Assembly (NCBI GenBank): GCA_900491605.1
Contig: UESW01004766.1
Coordinates: 388,736-452,735, forward strand
Origin: Calamus simplicifolius
Lineage: Eukaryota > Streptophyta > Magnoliopsida > Arecales > Arecaceae
DNA length: 64,000 nt
Direction of reading: 5' to 3'
A model generated the notes under the pieces. It was given only the letters and a program-made list of their open reading frames with translations. It searched no databases and had not been told where the DNA came from. Positions 22,187-33,299 of this stretch are shown here, piece after piece. Each line of letters opens with the position of its first letter. The stretch's first letter is position 1. A program made the position numbers and the translations under genes.

Positions 22187-22566
22187 GCCGTCGCTGGAGG
22201 CCGGAGCCAAAGGCCGGAGCCAAAAGGCCGTCGTTGGAGGCCAGAGCCAAAGGCCGGAGCTGGAGGCCGGAGCTGGAGGCCGGAACCAAAGGCCGTTGCT
22301 GGAGGCCGGAGCCAAAGGCGCTGGAGCTGGAGGCCGGAGCCAAAGGCCGGAGCTGGAGGCCGGAGCCAAAGGCCGAAGCCAAATGCCGAAGCCAAATGCC
22401 GGAGCTGGAGGCCGGAGCCAAAGGTCGTTGCTGGAGGCTGGAGCCAAAGGCCGGAGCTGGAGGCCGGAGCTGGAGGCCGAAGCCAAATGCCGAAGCTGGA
22501 GGCCGGAGCTAGAGGCCGGAGCCGGAGGCCGAAGCCAAAGGCCGTCGCTGAAGGCCGGAGCCAAGA
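22187..22566. repeat. Short-period GC-rich minisatellite (GGAGGCCGGAGC / GGCCGGAGCCAAA)
   Basis: About 380 bp of alternating GGAGGCCGGAGC and CAAAGGCCGGAGC units of 12 to 13 bases. All six frames are open for long stretches, giving periodic peptides such as EAGAGGRS and LRPPAPAS. These are repeat artefacts, not genes. Confidence 0.9.
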
Positions 22567-24917
22567 TTTCATTTCTGGGTTTTGCTGTCACATCATTATT
22601 TTCAGAAATCGTGCAAAAGATTATAATACCACCCAGAGGAGATGGTCAGCCGTATCAGATATGATCAATAGGATAGTTAAGAGATATTTTTAAAAATAGT
22701 TAGGGAATAAACTTTATTCCATACACTTATCCGTGAATAATATTTTTTCTATCTAACGCTATCTAAATGAATCAAACTGCTGTCGCTCTTGACAAATCTT
22801 AAACTGCTAAGGTAAAAAATGCATTAATAGAATTAAATAAGTAAAATTTGACCTTAATCTTCCTCACTCCATCAACAGATCTCGAATTACAATGACCCAT
22901 GCAAACCCAAGTCGCACCATATTCAGCCAGCTTTAGCACCAAATTATTATTATTTTTAAAAAAAGGTCCACCATAAATTGCATCAAGAAATCATTCTGGG
23001 CCGGAAGGGCAGGAAAACCCACGAGCAAATCAAAAGTCTTTGCTACACCTTTGTCAATAATTTTCATTAATAAGTCAAGGACCACGGCCTTGGATACAAA
23101 CAAGAGAAAAAAAAAATCGTTCTGATGTATGTACGCAAGACTTATCCTACTGTCTTTTTCCCAAACCCAAAGGGAAAAAAAACAAAAGAAAAGTCAAATT
23201 TTACCTATTTAATACTACTAATAAATTTTACATTAACCAGTTAAGATTTTTATAGCAGGTTCATGGGAAACAGGCGTGTTTGATTCACCAAACATTTGGA
23301 AGAGTAAACTACCATCTCACCGTGAGCCCATTGTTTCACCCAAACTTATCTATGTTCTGAATCCAATGAAATGGAATTAGCAACCTGATATCATCACAGT
23401 TTTATTGGTGAACCAAACACGCTATTATCTTTCTGTATTAATATTTAATACTCTAATTAAAGAGCGACGGTTCTAAAATTTTATGATTCAAGGAAAATGG
23501 ATTTCACTGAATAGCTATCCATGATACGCTGCCACCGGACCAAAAAAAAATTCAATGGTATTGCAAAAGACCTTGGATAATTTTTCTTTCTTAAAAAAGA
23601 ACCGGGAGAGTTATAAAAGAGAACTGGGAGAATTACGAAAGTATATAAGAAAATCTTCCATTAAAGCACTTTCTGTCATTGAAATGAAGCCAGTCAGTTC
23701 TTGAGAATGGAAGCCTAACTAATTAAAACATCCAGGTGTGAAGCGAACATAAAGTTACCAAAGTGTGTTAAGAGGAGATACCTAGAAATGTTTCAGGGAA
23801 TTGAGAGAAGATCAGCTTCAATATCTCTAGAAATTTTATGCGCAAATAAACCTTATGAAGCAATCCTACATGAACTTGCAGAAGGGGAATTCATAACTAT
23901 TTTCTCTTTTTAGTGATTCTATCTTTGATTTTTTGCATCAGCATACTTTTTTTTAAGTCAGTCGAGATCGACAGTCAACAAAAATGAGGAGAAGGCTCTC
24001 GCTAGAGCATCGAAACCCTCCTCAGGTTTTGTATGTGAAGATGAATCTGAATCAAAGGACTAGAAGCATTGGGCACCAAAGAAAGCATATGAAATAGGAC
24101 ACAATTAGAAGAGATCGGCTTGATTATAGCTCGGCTCGAAGAGTTAGTACTAGCTTGGCTAGAATTAGTGTTGCAGGGGCCAAGAGACGATAGATTAAGG
24201 GGCCGAGAGACGATAGCTCGGCTTTAGACATGAAAGTTTAATCTCACATAAAATGACTAGTAAGAAAAATTAATATAGATGATTGAGTTTAAAACTTCAA
24301 TGTGAAAATAAGTTTTTTAATTGAATTGGATCTCAACTTGTGTTTTAAGACCATCCATCTTATTTGGACTCAGCTTTCTATTTCTCCTCAACAACAATAA
24401 CAATACTAATGATTGATGAAATTTCTCATCTCTTCCCCAGTAATATCTGAATAGGGTATAACAAGTTCGATCTTTAGCTCATATGGAGCAATATATGAGT
24501 GAAAAGAGCTACTCTGGTTCCAACTTTTGAGTGACTAATTTTGCATCATGCTATCATTATTTGCATCAAAGGTGTGGTCATATGAGGCAGTAAGTGGAAA
24601 GAGCCTTGCTGTCTACCATGATTATTATTCTGATTCTAACTTCTGATCGACTAATCATGCTCGAGAAAAGGTGCGGAACATTGTTGAGTGATATGGCCAT
24701 AGAAAGAAGGTGTGCCGTGATCATTCATGGCACACGAGTTTATATGAAAGCTTGAACAATGAAGATAGAGGGAACTCAGGTGTATACAATCAATCCTGGC
24801 TTTGAAGAGGCATATCAAGCGCACAAAAGGCTGACCAGACGTTAACCTCATTTCATGATTTTGGCCTGCGAATTCCTGAAGCATCTAATTCATTGGCTGA
24901 CCGTAGCTGCTAATTTT
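22567..24917. other. Unassigned AT-rich region
   Basis: No coding region, RNA gene or recognisable transposon domain seen. ORFs are short and lack recognisable motifs. A small local echo, CCGAGAGACGATAG, occurs twice near 24181-24220. Confidence 0.5.
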
Positions 24918-25250
24918 CTGTGAAGTTGGTTGTATGGTTTATAACCAGTTAAGAAAGATAATAAATACCAATTGAATTTCTTTTGGAGTGGCCCAAGTTG
25001 GTGTAACCTTATCCGTCTTTCTTTTGTAACGAAATGGGCTCATGGGGATGCTGCAGGCCTAAGACTCGGATCATTATAATATGGTATCAGAGCTAGGACG
25101 ATAAAGTGCTACATCGATGGGAGCCTCTTTTGAACCTGTGGAGGCCATCTAATAGTCCCATATCGATATCGGGAAATTTGAAGTTGGTTGTATGGTTTAT
25201 AACCGGTTAAGAAAGATGGACAAGTACCAATTGAATCCCCTTTTGACTAT
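24918..25250 (+). mobile_element. TRIM-like non-autonomous LTR element, partial
   Basis: The segment GAAGTTGGTTGTATGGTTTA occurs at about 24919 and again at about 25181, with matching bases following for about 55 bp. Between them TGGTATCAGAGC (25083-25094) is an initiator tRNA-Met primer site after a candidate LTR end. LTR of about 165 bp, very short inner part and no coding capacity fit a TRIM. The second LTR diverges after about 25230. Confidence 0.6.
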
Positions 25251-25643
25251 GATGACCCAGTTGGTTCCTCTTCTGCAACACCTAGTGATTGCTGCAGGAC
25301 CCCCAACATTCGCAGCGGTAGCAATGGTCAACCACCAAGCTTATCCATGCTGTTGTGGCTTGCGTTAAGCTACCGAGTCAAGCCATGCCGTTTTCGTTAC
25401 GGTCATAGATCTCAACATTGAGGATTGCATAAGCATCGAGCCTCTATTTTGTTGCCGTCTGAATTCATTTTCCCCACTAACCTAAATTAATAACTGAAAT
25501 CCACTTCTGACTTTTCCCAATCTATTTTTAAATCTTATGGCTGGTTGCAGAAGTTTTAGGTTTACCATTTAGTGGCATTCTTATCTTGTTTGGGCTACCA
25601 CCCTGATTTAAATGGAAGCAGGGAAACTTATATGAAGTGAGAT
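25251..25643. other. Unassigned stretch
   Basis: Nothing supported; may include the decayed rest of the TRIM-like 3' LTR. Confidence 0.4.
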
Positions 25644-25648
25644 ATTAC

Positions 25649-26830
25649 TGTTGGGAAACGATACCCCCAAGATCACGACTATAGCGTATATAAGTAATAC
25701 AAAAAAAAAACTTATCGTTCTAATCTATGAGTACAAAATCATACCTTTAGATTTGAACTTTTGATCACTTTGATCGATTGCTCAACCTCAACCTTAGCCT
25801 TCCACCGTATTCCCGGAAATACCTTCTTTCTTTCACAAGATGATGGGATCTCTTGGCCGTCCTAGGGTTTCTTGTTTTTCTTTCTCCAAAAAATGTTAAC
25901 CCTAGCAACCAACTGAGAGGGTATTTATAGGGCTACAATAGGGACCAATAGGCAAATATGAAAAGGACTTCCTACGTAATTAAATCTTCCAATCCTACCC
26001 GGGTTAGGATTCAATTATGCAAATTATAATTCATTCCACTAAGAATTATAATTGTACTCCTAATCATATTCGAATTTATATTTTCGAGCCTTTAATATTA
26101 AATACTTATTATCTCCCCACGTCAAGATTACATATATCCACCAATTAAATTTAATTACTGACAATAATTTAATTGGCTTTATTATCCTTGAGACCTATCC
26201 ACTTAACTTATTTTAATGTATCGGATTCAAAATCCACTTCTAAGATTTGATACAATCAAAACTTATAAGCTTCCTCAAGGGGATATCATCAATTCAATTT
26301 ATCAGGACTGGTTTCCTTCAACTATTAATATCACCATATATAATGTTATTGCCCAACCCACTGAGTTTATTGACTCATATAGAATCTCACTCTATGTGTA
26401 ATCAAAGCAACACTACTACATGGTCTAGAAATAGAATTCGGATGAAAGTAATCATAATATTTATGAAAATTATTTTATAAAGTCAGTATTTTAACTCAAC
26501 TGGGTCCTGTTCAATACACACAAAGTGTACTAGCACAAATAGTTAGAATAACCATTCTCCGTAGTCAAGACAGACCTACTAAAAATTTGTGCTACAATTT
26601 ACTGATGGTGTCAATTCCATCTAAAACTGTGAACAATAAACTTGTATTCCAAAGAACCGATAATCTAGTCTTCTGTGTGTAAGCCGTACTCTACACACTA
26701 GATCAAATACTCTTTGTAAATACTAGACACATGCACATATATAGTAAATGACATACATTGCTCAAAATGAATTCTCATTAAAATATAAAGACATAACATA
26801 AAGCATATCTTTTAGTCTATATATCTATCA
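25649..26830 (-). mobile_element. Solo LTR, probably copia, with intact target duplication
   Basis: Read on the minus strand the ends are TGATAGA...CCCAACA (1182 bp). It is flanked by ATTAC on both sides (25644-25648 and 26831-26835). A TATA box TATAAATA lies on the minus strand at 25922-25929 with about 270 bp of R/U5 after it. No internal sequence follows on either side, so the body was lost by LTR-LTR recombination. Small ORFs inside are not coding. Confidence 0.82.
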
Positions 26831-27006
26831 ATTACTTGGAAGATTGCTCAGCTTATAAACAAAAGAAGATTATAAAACTAAATAACAAAACATAACCAAG
26901 AAACCGCGAATAAGAAAGGATAAGAATTAAAATTAAAAAAAATTAAAAAAAACATAAAAAGCAAAAGTGAATTTATAAAACTGGTGCCTACATGGGACAG
27001 ATATGG

Positions 27007-27837
27007 TGTTGCCCAATTAAGCAACCCAAAAGAATGGATGAATTGAATTCTTTTTAAAAAATAGCAAGTATGTGCATTTTAAAATACAAAATAAGAAAAT
27101 ATCATATGAAGTGAAGAGCAATTAAGTACAAGAAGCTAATTACATAAAAATAAAGAAATTTATAGTGATTCAATGCCAACTTTGCACCTATGTCCACTTC
27201 CCAAGGATCTCTTGAAAATTCACTTCACTAATCATTTGCTCAATGATTACAATCCCTAGCTAACCCAGCTAGCTTCTCATTTACACGGCATGAAGAGGCC
27301 AAATAAACCATCAATTTTGGGTTTGGTACATCCAAGACAAGTTTTAATTAAGTTTGAAACTCAAGTAAGAAAAAAAAGGATACAAGAATCAGAGTATTAA
27401 AGTTCCTAAGTAAGCAAATAAAAATACACTTTACAAATTATGTGGACTCCTCTTAAATGAACATCTTCTTCTTGAATGATGTAGCTTAAGCACTTGAGGA
27501 AGCTTCTTGAGTTGTTTGATAGAGCCTTGAATGAGCTTTTAATGACTTTGAATGCCTTAAAGCATAGGGAGCTCTTGAAAATATAAAAGCTGAAATCTCT
27601 CAATTTACTCTATGGTTTTTTTTTTTTTTTTTGAGTTTCTCCTCTTCTCTCACCTTAAAATCACCCATTTAATCTTGTATTTAAAGCCTTCTGAAGGATT
27701 ACAATGTTCACTAGCCATTTTAGACCGTTGAAGATAGTTGAAGTGAAAATTATGCAAGCTAGAGTACATCATAATTAGCCATTAGAGAAGTTGTCTTCAG
27801 GATAGTCGGCTTGCAAGTCGACTACTTTTTTTGTGTT
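27007..27837 (-). mobile_element. Old SIRE-like solo LTR, left part (outermost nest level)
   Basis: Starts TGTTGCCC followed by CAACCCAAAAG and TGAATTGAATTCTTTTT, a diverged form of the S2 LTR start. It then has the counterpart of TTTATAGTGGTTCGGTG, TGTCCACTTCCCAAGG and TCCTCTTCTC blocks in the same order. Near its break (27806) is AGTCGGCTTGCAAGTCGAC, a degenerate form of the SIRE U3 motif. It is interrupted at 27838 by copia element C and resumes at 55581. Confidence 0.65.
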
Positions 27838-29446
27838 TGTTGGGTTACGGAATAGAAAATCTCAATCTAATTGGAATAAAATGGCAGCAGAAACAAAATA
27901 AATTTATTCCATAACCCATAACCCACCAAGAATCATATGCGTTTCATAAAATCGAAAGAAGGATAAACAAAAATATTACCTTTTTGTTGATCAGTATGTA
28001 ATCTGTCTGTTCTTGTGTTGGGTTTTCTCGGATCTTCAAAGGTGCTGCCTTTCAGAAAGACGACCACCCTCTACAAGTATCCACATACGAACGGACACCA
28101 AAATAGTTTTTGAATGCTAGTTCAACAAGTCCATTTTTCACAAAAACGAACCATTTTTCCAACTCTCTGTTTGTCCATTTTTAAGGCAGAAGACACGACG
28201 CTTCAAAAGCCCCAATCGACATGACCTTTTAAATGCCCAATCGATATGACCTTTCAAATGCCCAATCGACGTGACCTTTCAAATGCCCCACAGACTTTAA
28301 AACATATATATCATATATACAAGTCTGATGGGGTTTTTGTTCACTAAGATTTTAATTAATGTTTATTTAAAACTCCTTTTAAATAATGATAATTTAAATC
28401 CTTATCCTTACAAAATAAGGATTTAAATTTTTAACCAAAAACCTTTATGGATTATTTCCTTATCCAATAAGAAAATATAACAAATTAATTACTTATCATA
28501 ATTTAAATTATGAATTTAAATTTTCTCAAAATTAAACTCGAATCTAAATGACAACTAATTATTATTTGTAATTTAAAATAATCTCATCATTTTAAATTAC
28601 ATAGAGAGTAACAAACCGTAACCATTATTGTCCGTTCTTAGTGTGCGACCCTATAGGTTCAATTAACGTTGGCAGTAGGCCTAAATCACATTTTGATCCT
28701 ACAAGTCATAAGCGGCCTAGTAAGACATTATGACTACCCAAGTTAAATGAAAAGCTCATGTTCCGAGACAACCTTAAAGTAGCTATTGACATAATCCTTT
28801 TGTCACATGATATCTTGATAGAATATAAGGCATGGATAAAGTCAACCTTATATCGCTCTATCTTTAATTTCTCGAAACCCAATTAGACTGACTAGACAAA
28901 TGATATTGATCTCCATCAATTCATTTGAGCATGGCCATGCATTTCTCAGTCTCAATCATCGAGGGGCCCAGAGATATCTCTCTTATAATAAGAGGGACAA
29001 ATTCCATCTTAATCACTCATATCTCACTACATGATTCTTATTATGTTCAATCATAATCTTTATAATCATCGGTTAAAGACAACGTTTGATTATGTCAAAA
29101 CATAATATTCCTCATGTTGAGAACTATAGCAATCTCAGGTCTAAGGATTTAATGACACAGCTACTAGAGATTAACTTATGACTTTGATCCATGTATTAAT
29201 CTCAAGGCGGGTCTTGTCCAATATTTGTTCTCAACAAATACATATAAATTTGATTTGTATCTCATACACATATTCATCCCATGAATATCAGTCAAATTTC
29301 ATACTAATCTTAATTTATTGTTATTCCCACAACAATAACCGATTAGGGACATTTAGAATAATTCATAATGTTATTCAAGGATATTATTATATAATAAACA
29401 TGCAAATTATGATAATAGTAAATGCTCATAAATATCTAAAATACCA
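27838..29446 (-). mobile_element. 3' LTR of copia element C
   Basis: 1609 bp; on the minus strand TGGTATTTTAG...CCCAACA. Matches 54031-55580 nearly throughout. The purine tract GCAAGTGAGAGA sits at its internal edge (29447-29458). ORF-like frames near 29178 are inside the LTR and recur in the other LTR. Confidence 0.9.
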
Positions 29447-29459
29447 TCTCTCACTTGCA

Positions 29460-30002
29460 CTAGGCCCACTCATCAATGTATCTAATACCTATGAACCTAG
29501 CATGACGATCATGCTTTGCTTGTGGTAGAGGCTTAGTCAATGGATCAGCAACATTGTCATCTGTTGGAACTTTGCATATTTTTACGTCACCTCTCTCAAT
29601 GATTTCTCGAATGAGATGATAATGCCTAAGAATGTGTTTGGATCGCTGATGTGACCTAGGTTCCTTTGCTTGTGCGATAGCACCATTATTGTCACAATGA
29701 ACATCAACAGATTTGTGATGCTAGAACCACTCCAAGGTCAGTAATGAACTTCTTGATCCAAACTGCTTCCTTTGCTGCATCAGATGCTGCTATGTATTCA
29801 GCTTCAGTTGTAGAATCAGCAACAGTGCTTTGCTTCAAACTTTTTCAGCTAACAACACCACCATTTAAACAAAACACATATCCTGACTGCGATCGGAAAT
29901 CATCTTTGTCAGATTGAAAGCTTGCATCTGTGTAACCACTTACAACCAGTTCATCTTCCAATCCACCATACACCAAGAACATATCTTTAGATCTTCTCAG
30001 AT
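29460..30002 (-). pseudogene. pol: Copia element C pol, RNase H end (distal piece)
   Basis: Continues, on the minus strand, the polyprotein broken at 49311: RRSKDMFLV, LVVSGYTDASFQSD, SGYVFCLNGG, STTEAEYIAASDAAKEAVW, then VHCDNNGAIAQAKEP, LRHYHLIREI and NVADPLTKPLPQ, ending at TAG (29460-29462) after GIRYIDEWA. A stop replaces a tryptophan codon after GGVVS and one frameshift is visible near 29720. Confidence 0.85.
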
Positions 30003-31863
30003 TGTGAGCCCCTATTCTTGCGACGGATCCTCACATGGTGAGGATCTGCCATTGTTGACGGAGGAAGGGGGGCGCCGCCCCCTTCCTCCGCCATTGTTGA
30101 CAGCTGCGGCAGGGGGCGCCGCAGCCAGTCAAGGAAACGGGGCGCCGATGCGCCCCCTTCACACGGGTACAGGGGAGGGGATAACCCTCCCCTCGCCACT
30201 ATTTAAGGAGGGGGGGAGCATCCCTCCTTCTCCGCAAGCATTCCCTCCGGCGCCGGCCACAGGTAAGGGGAGAGAGAGAGAATCACAGAGAGATTAAGAG
30301 AGAGAGACAGAGACAAAGGGAGAGGAATCAAGCCGGTTCACGGCTTGGTTCGGGCCCGGTGGAGTGCCCGATGCCTCGTCGGGCCTAGGCGGCGGCCAGG
30401 GGACCTCACCGGCGGCAGGCGACCGTCCGGTGAGGATCCGGCCGTCCCACATTGGGTCCTATTGGGCCAATTTTGAGCCATCTTTGGGCCACGTTTTGGG
30501 CCCCGTATTGGGTCAGGAATGGAGAAATAAAAATATGGCCCGACTCGGCGTTGATTCTAGTTTCTCGAGATATTTTTATTTCCCCATTCAAGCTTATATT
30601 GAGAGATATTCGAGCCCAAAGTTGGGCCCAGGATTAGACTGGGTAGACCTTAGGGGATGCTGCATTGTTTCAATTTTTGAGATTTAATTATGGAAATTAA
30701 TGCTGTAGGTAACCAGATATTCACATAGCTAATTTACAGTTTAGAATTAGCGTACTGAGGTAAGTAAGCCATTTATTATAATTTTTATAATTTATTAGAA
30801 TATAAAAATTATGGATATATTGCATTATTTGGAAAAATAAGACAAAATGAAATTTTGTTATACAATTGGGTATCTGTTATAATTATATGTGATTACTAAT
30901 ATTTTGCAAAGTAATGGATTATAAATGTGCAAAAATTTGAATGATGTGATTATTTTGGCTTTGCAAAATATACTGATATTATTGATGTATTTTTATGCTG
31001 TGAATGTACAAACCACTGTATATGTGATATGAGGAGCTTATGCTCATGATGATGCATGATGTGCTACATACAATATGATAATGATATGTGTCGCCACGGT
31101 TCTTATATGATGTAAATAAGGTGAAATGCCAAGTGATACGGGACCCATCTCCACAGGGGGAGATATATGGAGGACACACATCTAGAGGATGTGATGTGAT
31201 TGATATATTGTATAATGCACACACATCTAAAGGATGTGTTGTGATTGATTATGATATATGGCTTAACGCTGGTACCAGGACCCTTCCTTTTAGGGGACAT
31301 TAAAGAGTGATACACCAGATGGGTGTTGTAGGGCCGTGGGACACATAAGAAAATAATAATTATATGAATACAGTGGGTTGTTTATATTGCATATTTCAGC
31401 ATTTATTGTATAATTAAGCTTCCAAATTATTTGAGCTGATGATATACATGTTTTGATAACATGATGAATGTATTTGAAATTGAAAGTTTTATACATGAAA
31501 ATGTGGTTTGATAATATCTTGACGAAATGATTATATAATAGTAGGCTTACTTATTGAGTATAAGCTCATATAAATCTTACAATATTTTTAGAGCCATAGG
31601 ACTGAAGAATGGGATCTGGGATAGTTGGAGCTTCATTCAGAGGAAACTAAGATCCAACATTTTGTTGTAACCCCAGTGACTTATGTATGATGGGCATGTT
31701 GCCTAAAAACTATGATTATGGTTTGTACTAAGAACCATTTAAATTGGATGATATATAGTTATTACCCCTTCTTGTATTAAATGTTATATTTCGGGACGCC
31801 TTGCATGCCAGGCATGCGGCGGGTTGCCACCCCTAGATCCAATATAGGGTCTGGGGCGTGACA
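30003..31863 (+). mobile_element. 5' LTR of chromovirus G
   Basis: 1861 bp, TGTGAGCCCC...GGCGTGACA. Contains a 12-bp perfect inverted repeat (30060-30071 with 30078-30089), a TATA-like TATTTAAGG (30200-30208), a GA-rich transcribed leader, and the direct repeat ACACACATCTAGAGGATGTG (near 31175 and, diverged, 31220). Compared with the 3' LTR it lacks 251 bp. Confidence 0.92.
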
Positions 31864-31870
31864 GCTTCTA

Positions 31871-31883
31871 CGGTATCAAAGCC
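31871..31883 (+). promoter_or_regulatory. Degenerate primer binding site of chromovirus G
   Basis: CGGTATCAAAGCC, eight bases after the LTR, differs at two positions from the initiator-Met site TGGTATCAGAGCC. Both changes are transitions. Confidence 0.75.
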
Positions 31884-32051
31884 TAGGTTTGACCTTAGGG
31901 ACAAACATAAGATGACACTAGGCAAAACAGTAGGATGACACTGGGAGGGTAACAACTCTAAGAAGATATGATTTTGTTCTAATAAATATGTTTTGAAAAC
32001 TTAAGGGTTTGTAAAGATATTGATTGGAACCAAACTTGGTAGGGAATAGTC

Positions 32052-33290
32052 ATGCCTCGTCACACCAGAAGTATGCGACAAGTTGGAGGTTCCCAGGCTG
32101 GTGACTCTGGCCAGCAGGGAGGCCAGCAAACTTCTGGAGACTATGGTTCCATTAATGTGGCTGGTAATGGCCAGCAACAGTGCCAGACTGAGATACTTTA
32201 GGCCCTTGTGGAAATGGTGCAAGCTATGCAGCAGCAGATCCAACAAGTGGTGCCTGCTCAGCCCGGCCCTCCTACTCAGCAAAACCCGTGAGTCGAACCT
32301 GAACCACCAGTCCAGCCCGCTCCGCCGCAATGCTGGCAAGGAGGGGGTTGGAGCTTTACTGAGTTTAAGAGCTTAGCCCCTGCTCCCTTCTCTGGATCCA
32401 CCAACCCCGCTGATGCTGAGGGATGGATGAGGGAGATGGAGAAGGCTTTCATGGGCCATAGTAGCCAGGAGGAGGAGCGGATTAGATTTTCCACCTACCT
32501 CCTTCAAGGGGAGGCATATGATTAGTGGTTGCATATGGAGCAGTGATTGGGTGGACAGGTTATTTCCTGGAGGGAGTTCAAGGAGACCTTTTTAACAAAT
32601 ACTTTCCCAGTAGTGTGCAAAGACAAATGGAGTCTGAGTTTCTGGAGCTGGAACAGAAGAATCTCTCTGTGGCCCAGTACGAAGCCGAGTTCACTAGGTT
32701 AGCCCGGTTTGCTTCGGAAATAGTGATCACTGAGAGAGCCAAGATCACCAGGTTCACTGAAGGACTGCGACCCAAACTGAGGCAAGCAGTCAATGCATTT
32801 GAACTCTCCACATATTGTGCTGTAGTGAGCAAAGCCCTGGTGATCGAAAGAGACATGAATAGGAACCAGAAGGAGTGGGAGCTAAAGAGGAAGAGGAAGG
32901 GTCTCCTTCGGGCCAGGCTAAGAAGAAAGATACAATCAGCCCCCCATAGGACCGAAGGGTAAGGAGACCCGTTGCCCTCACTGCGGGAACTTCCACCGGG
33001 CAGGCAGTGTCGTGGGCCGAGAGGTGCCTGCTTCATATATGGGAAAGTGGATCACAAGATGGCCACTTGTCTCCTTCGGAGGGATTAGCTGTCTTCTCCA
33101 AATCTTGGGATGAACCAGCCGCAGCAGCCGAGGACCCAGGGAAGGGTCTTCACCCTCACCCAACAGGATGCTGCCACTTCAAACTCCATTGTGGCAAGTA
33201 TACTTGTTACTTAAGTACTCCTTTAAGATTATTTCATTCGTATGCGATATAATGCATTGATCATGAAGGATAAATAGGATCCGCTATATG
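32052..33290 (+). pseudogene. gag: Chromovirus G gag region
   Basis: Starts MPRHTRSMRQVGG at 32052; glutamine/proline-rich N-terminus, then SFTEFKSLAPAPFSG, and the Retrotrans_gag core (EFLELEQKNLSVAQYEAEFTR, ARFASEI, RFTEGLRPKLRQAV) at about 32580-32900, followed by a basic stretch and a decayed zinc-knuckle (CPHCGNFH). In-frame stops occur at 32199 and 32287 and near 32522, and frame changes around 32600 and 32960. It would have formed the nucleocapsid. Confidence 0.85.
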
Positions 33291-33299
33291 ACATCTAAG

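Noticed and set aside
22069..22693. Several overlapping ORFs of 80 to 180 codons
   Set aside because: Produced by the GC-rich minisatellite; open on both strands at once and low complexity.
29178..29528. ORF of 116 codons starting MTLIHVLISRR
   Set aside because: Inside the element C LTR; a similar chance frame appears in the other LTR at 55319.
29914..30297. GC-rich ORF of 127 codons (and its relatives at 47194-48090)
   Set aside because: Lies across the copia/gypsy boundary or inside the gypsy LTR promoter region; compositional.
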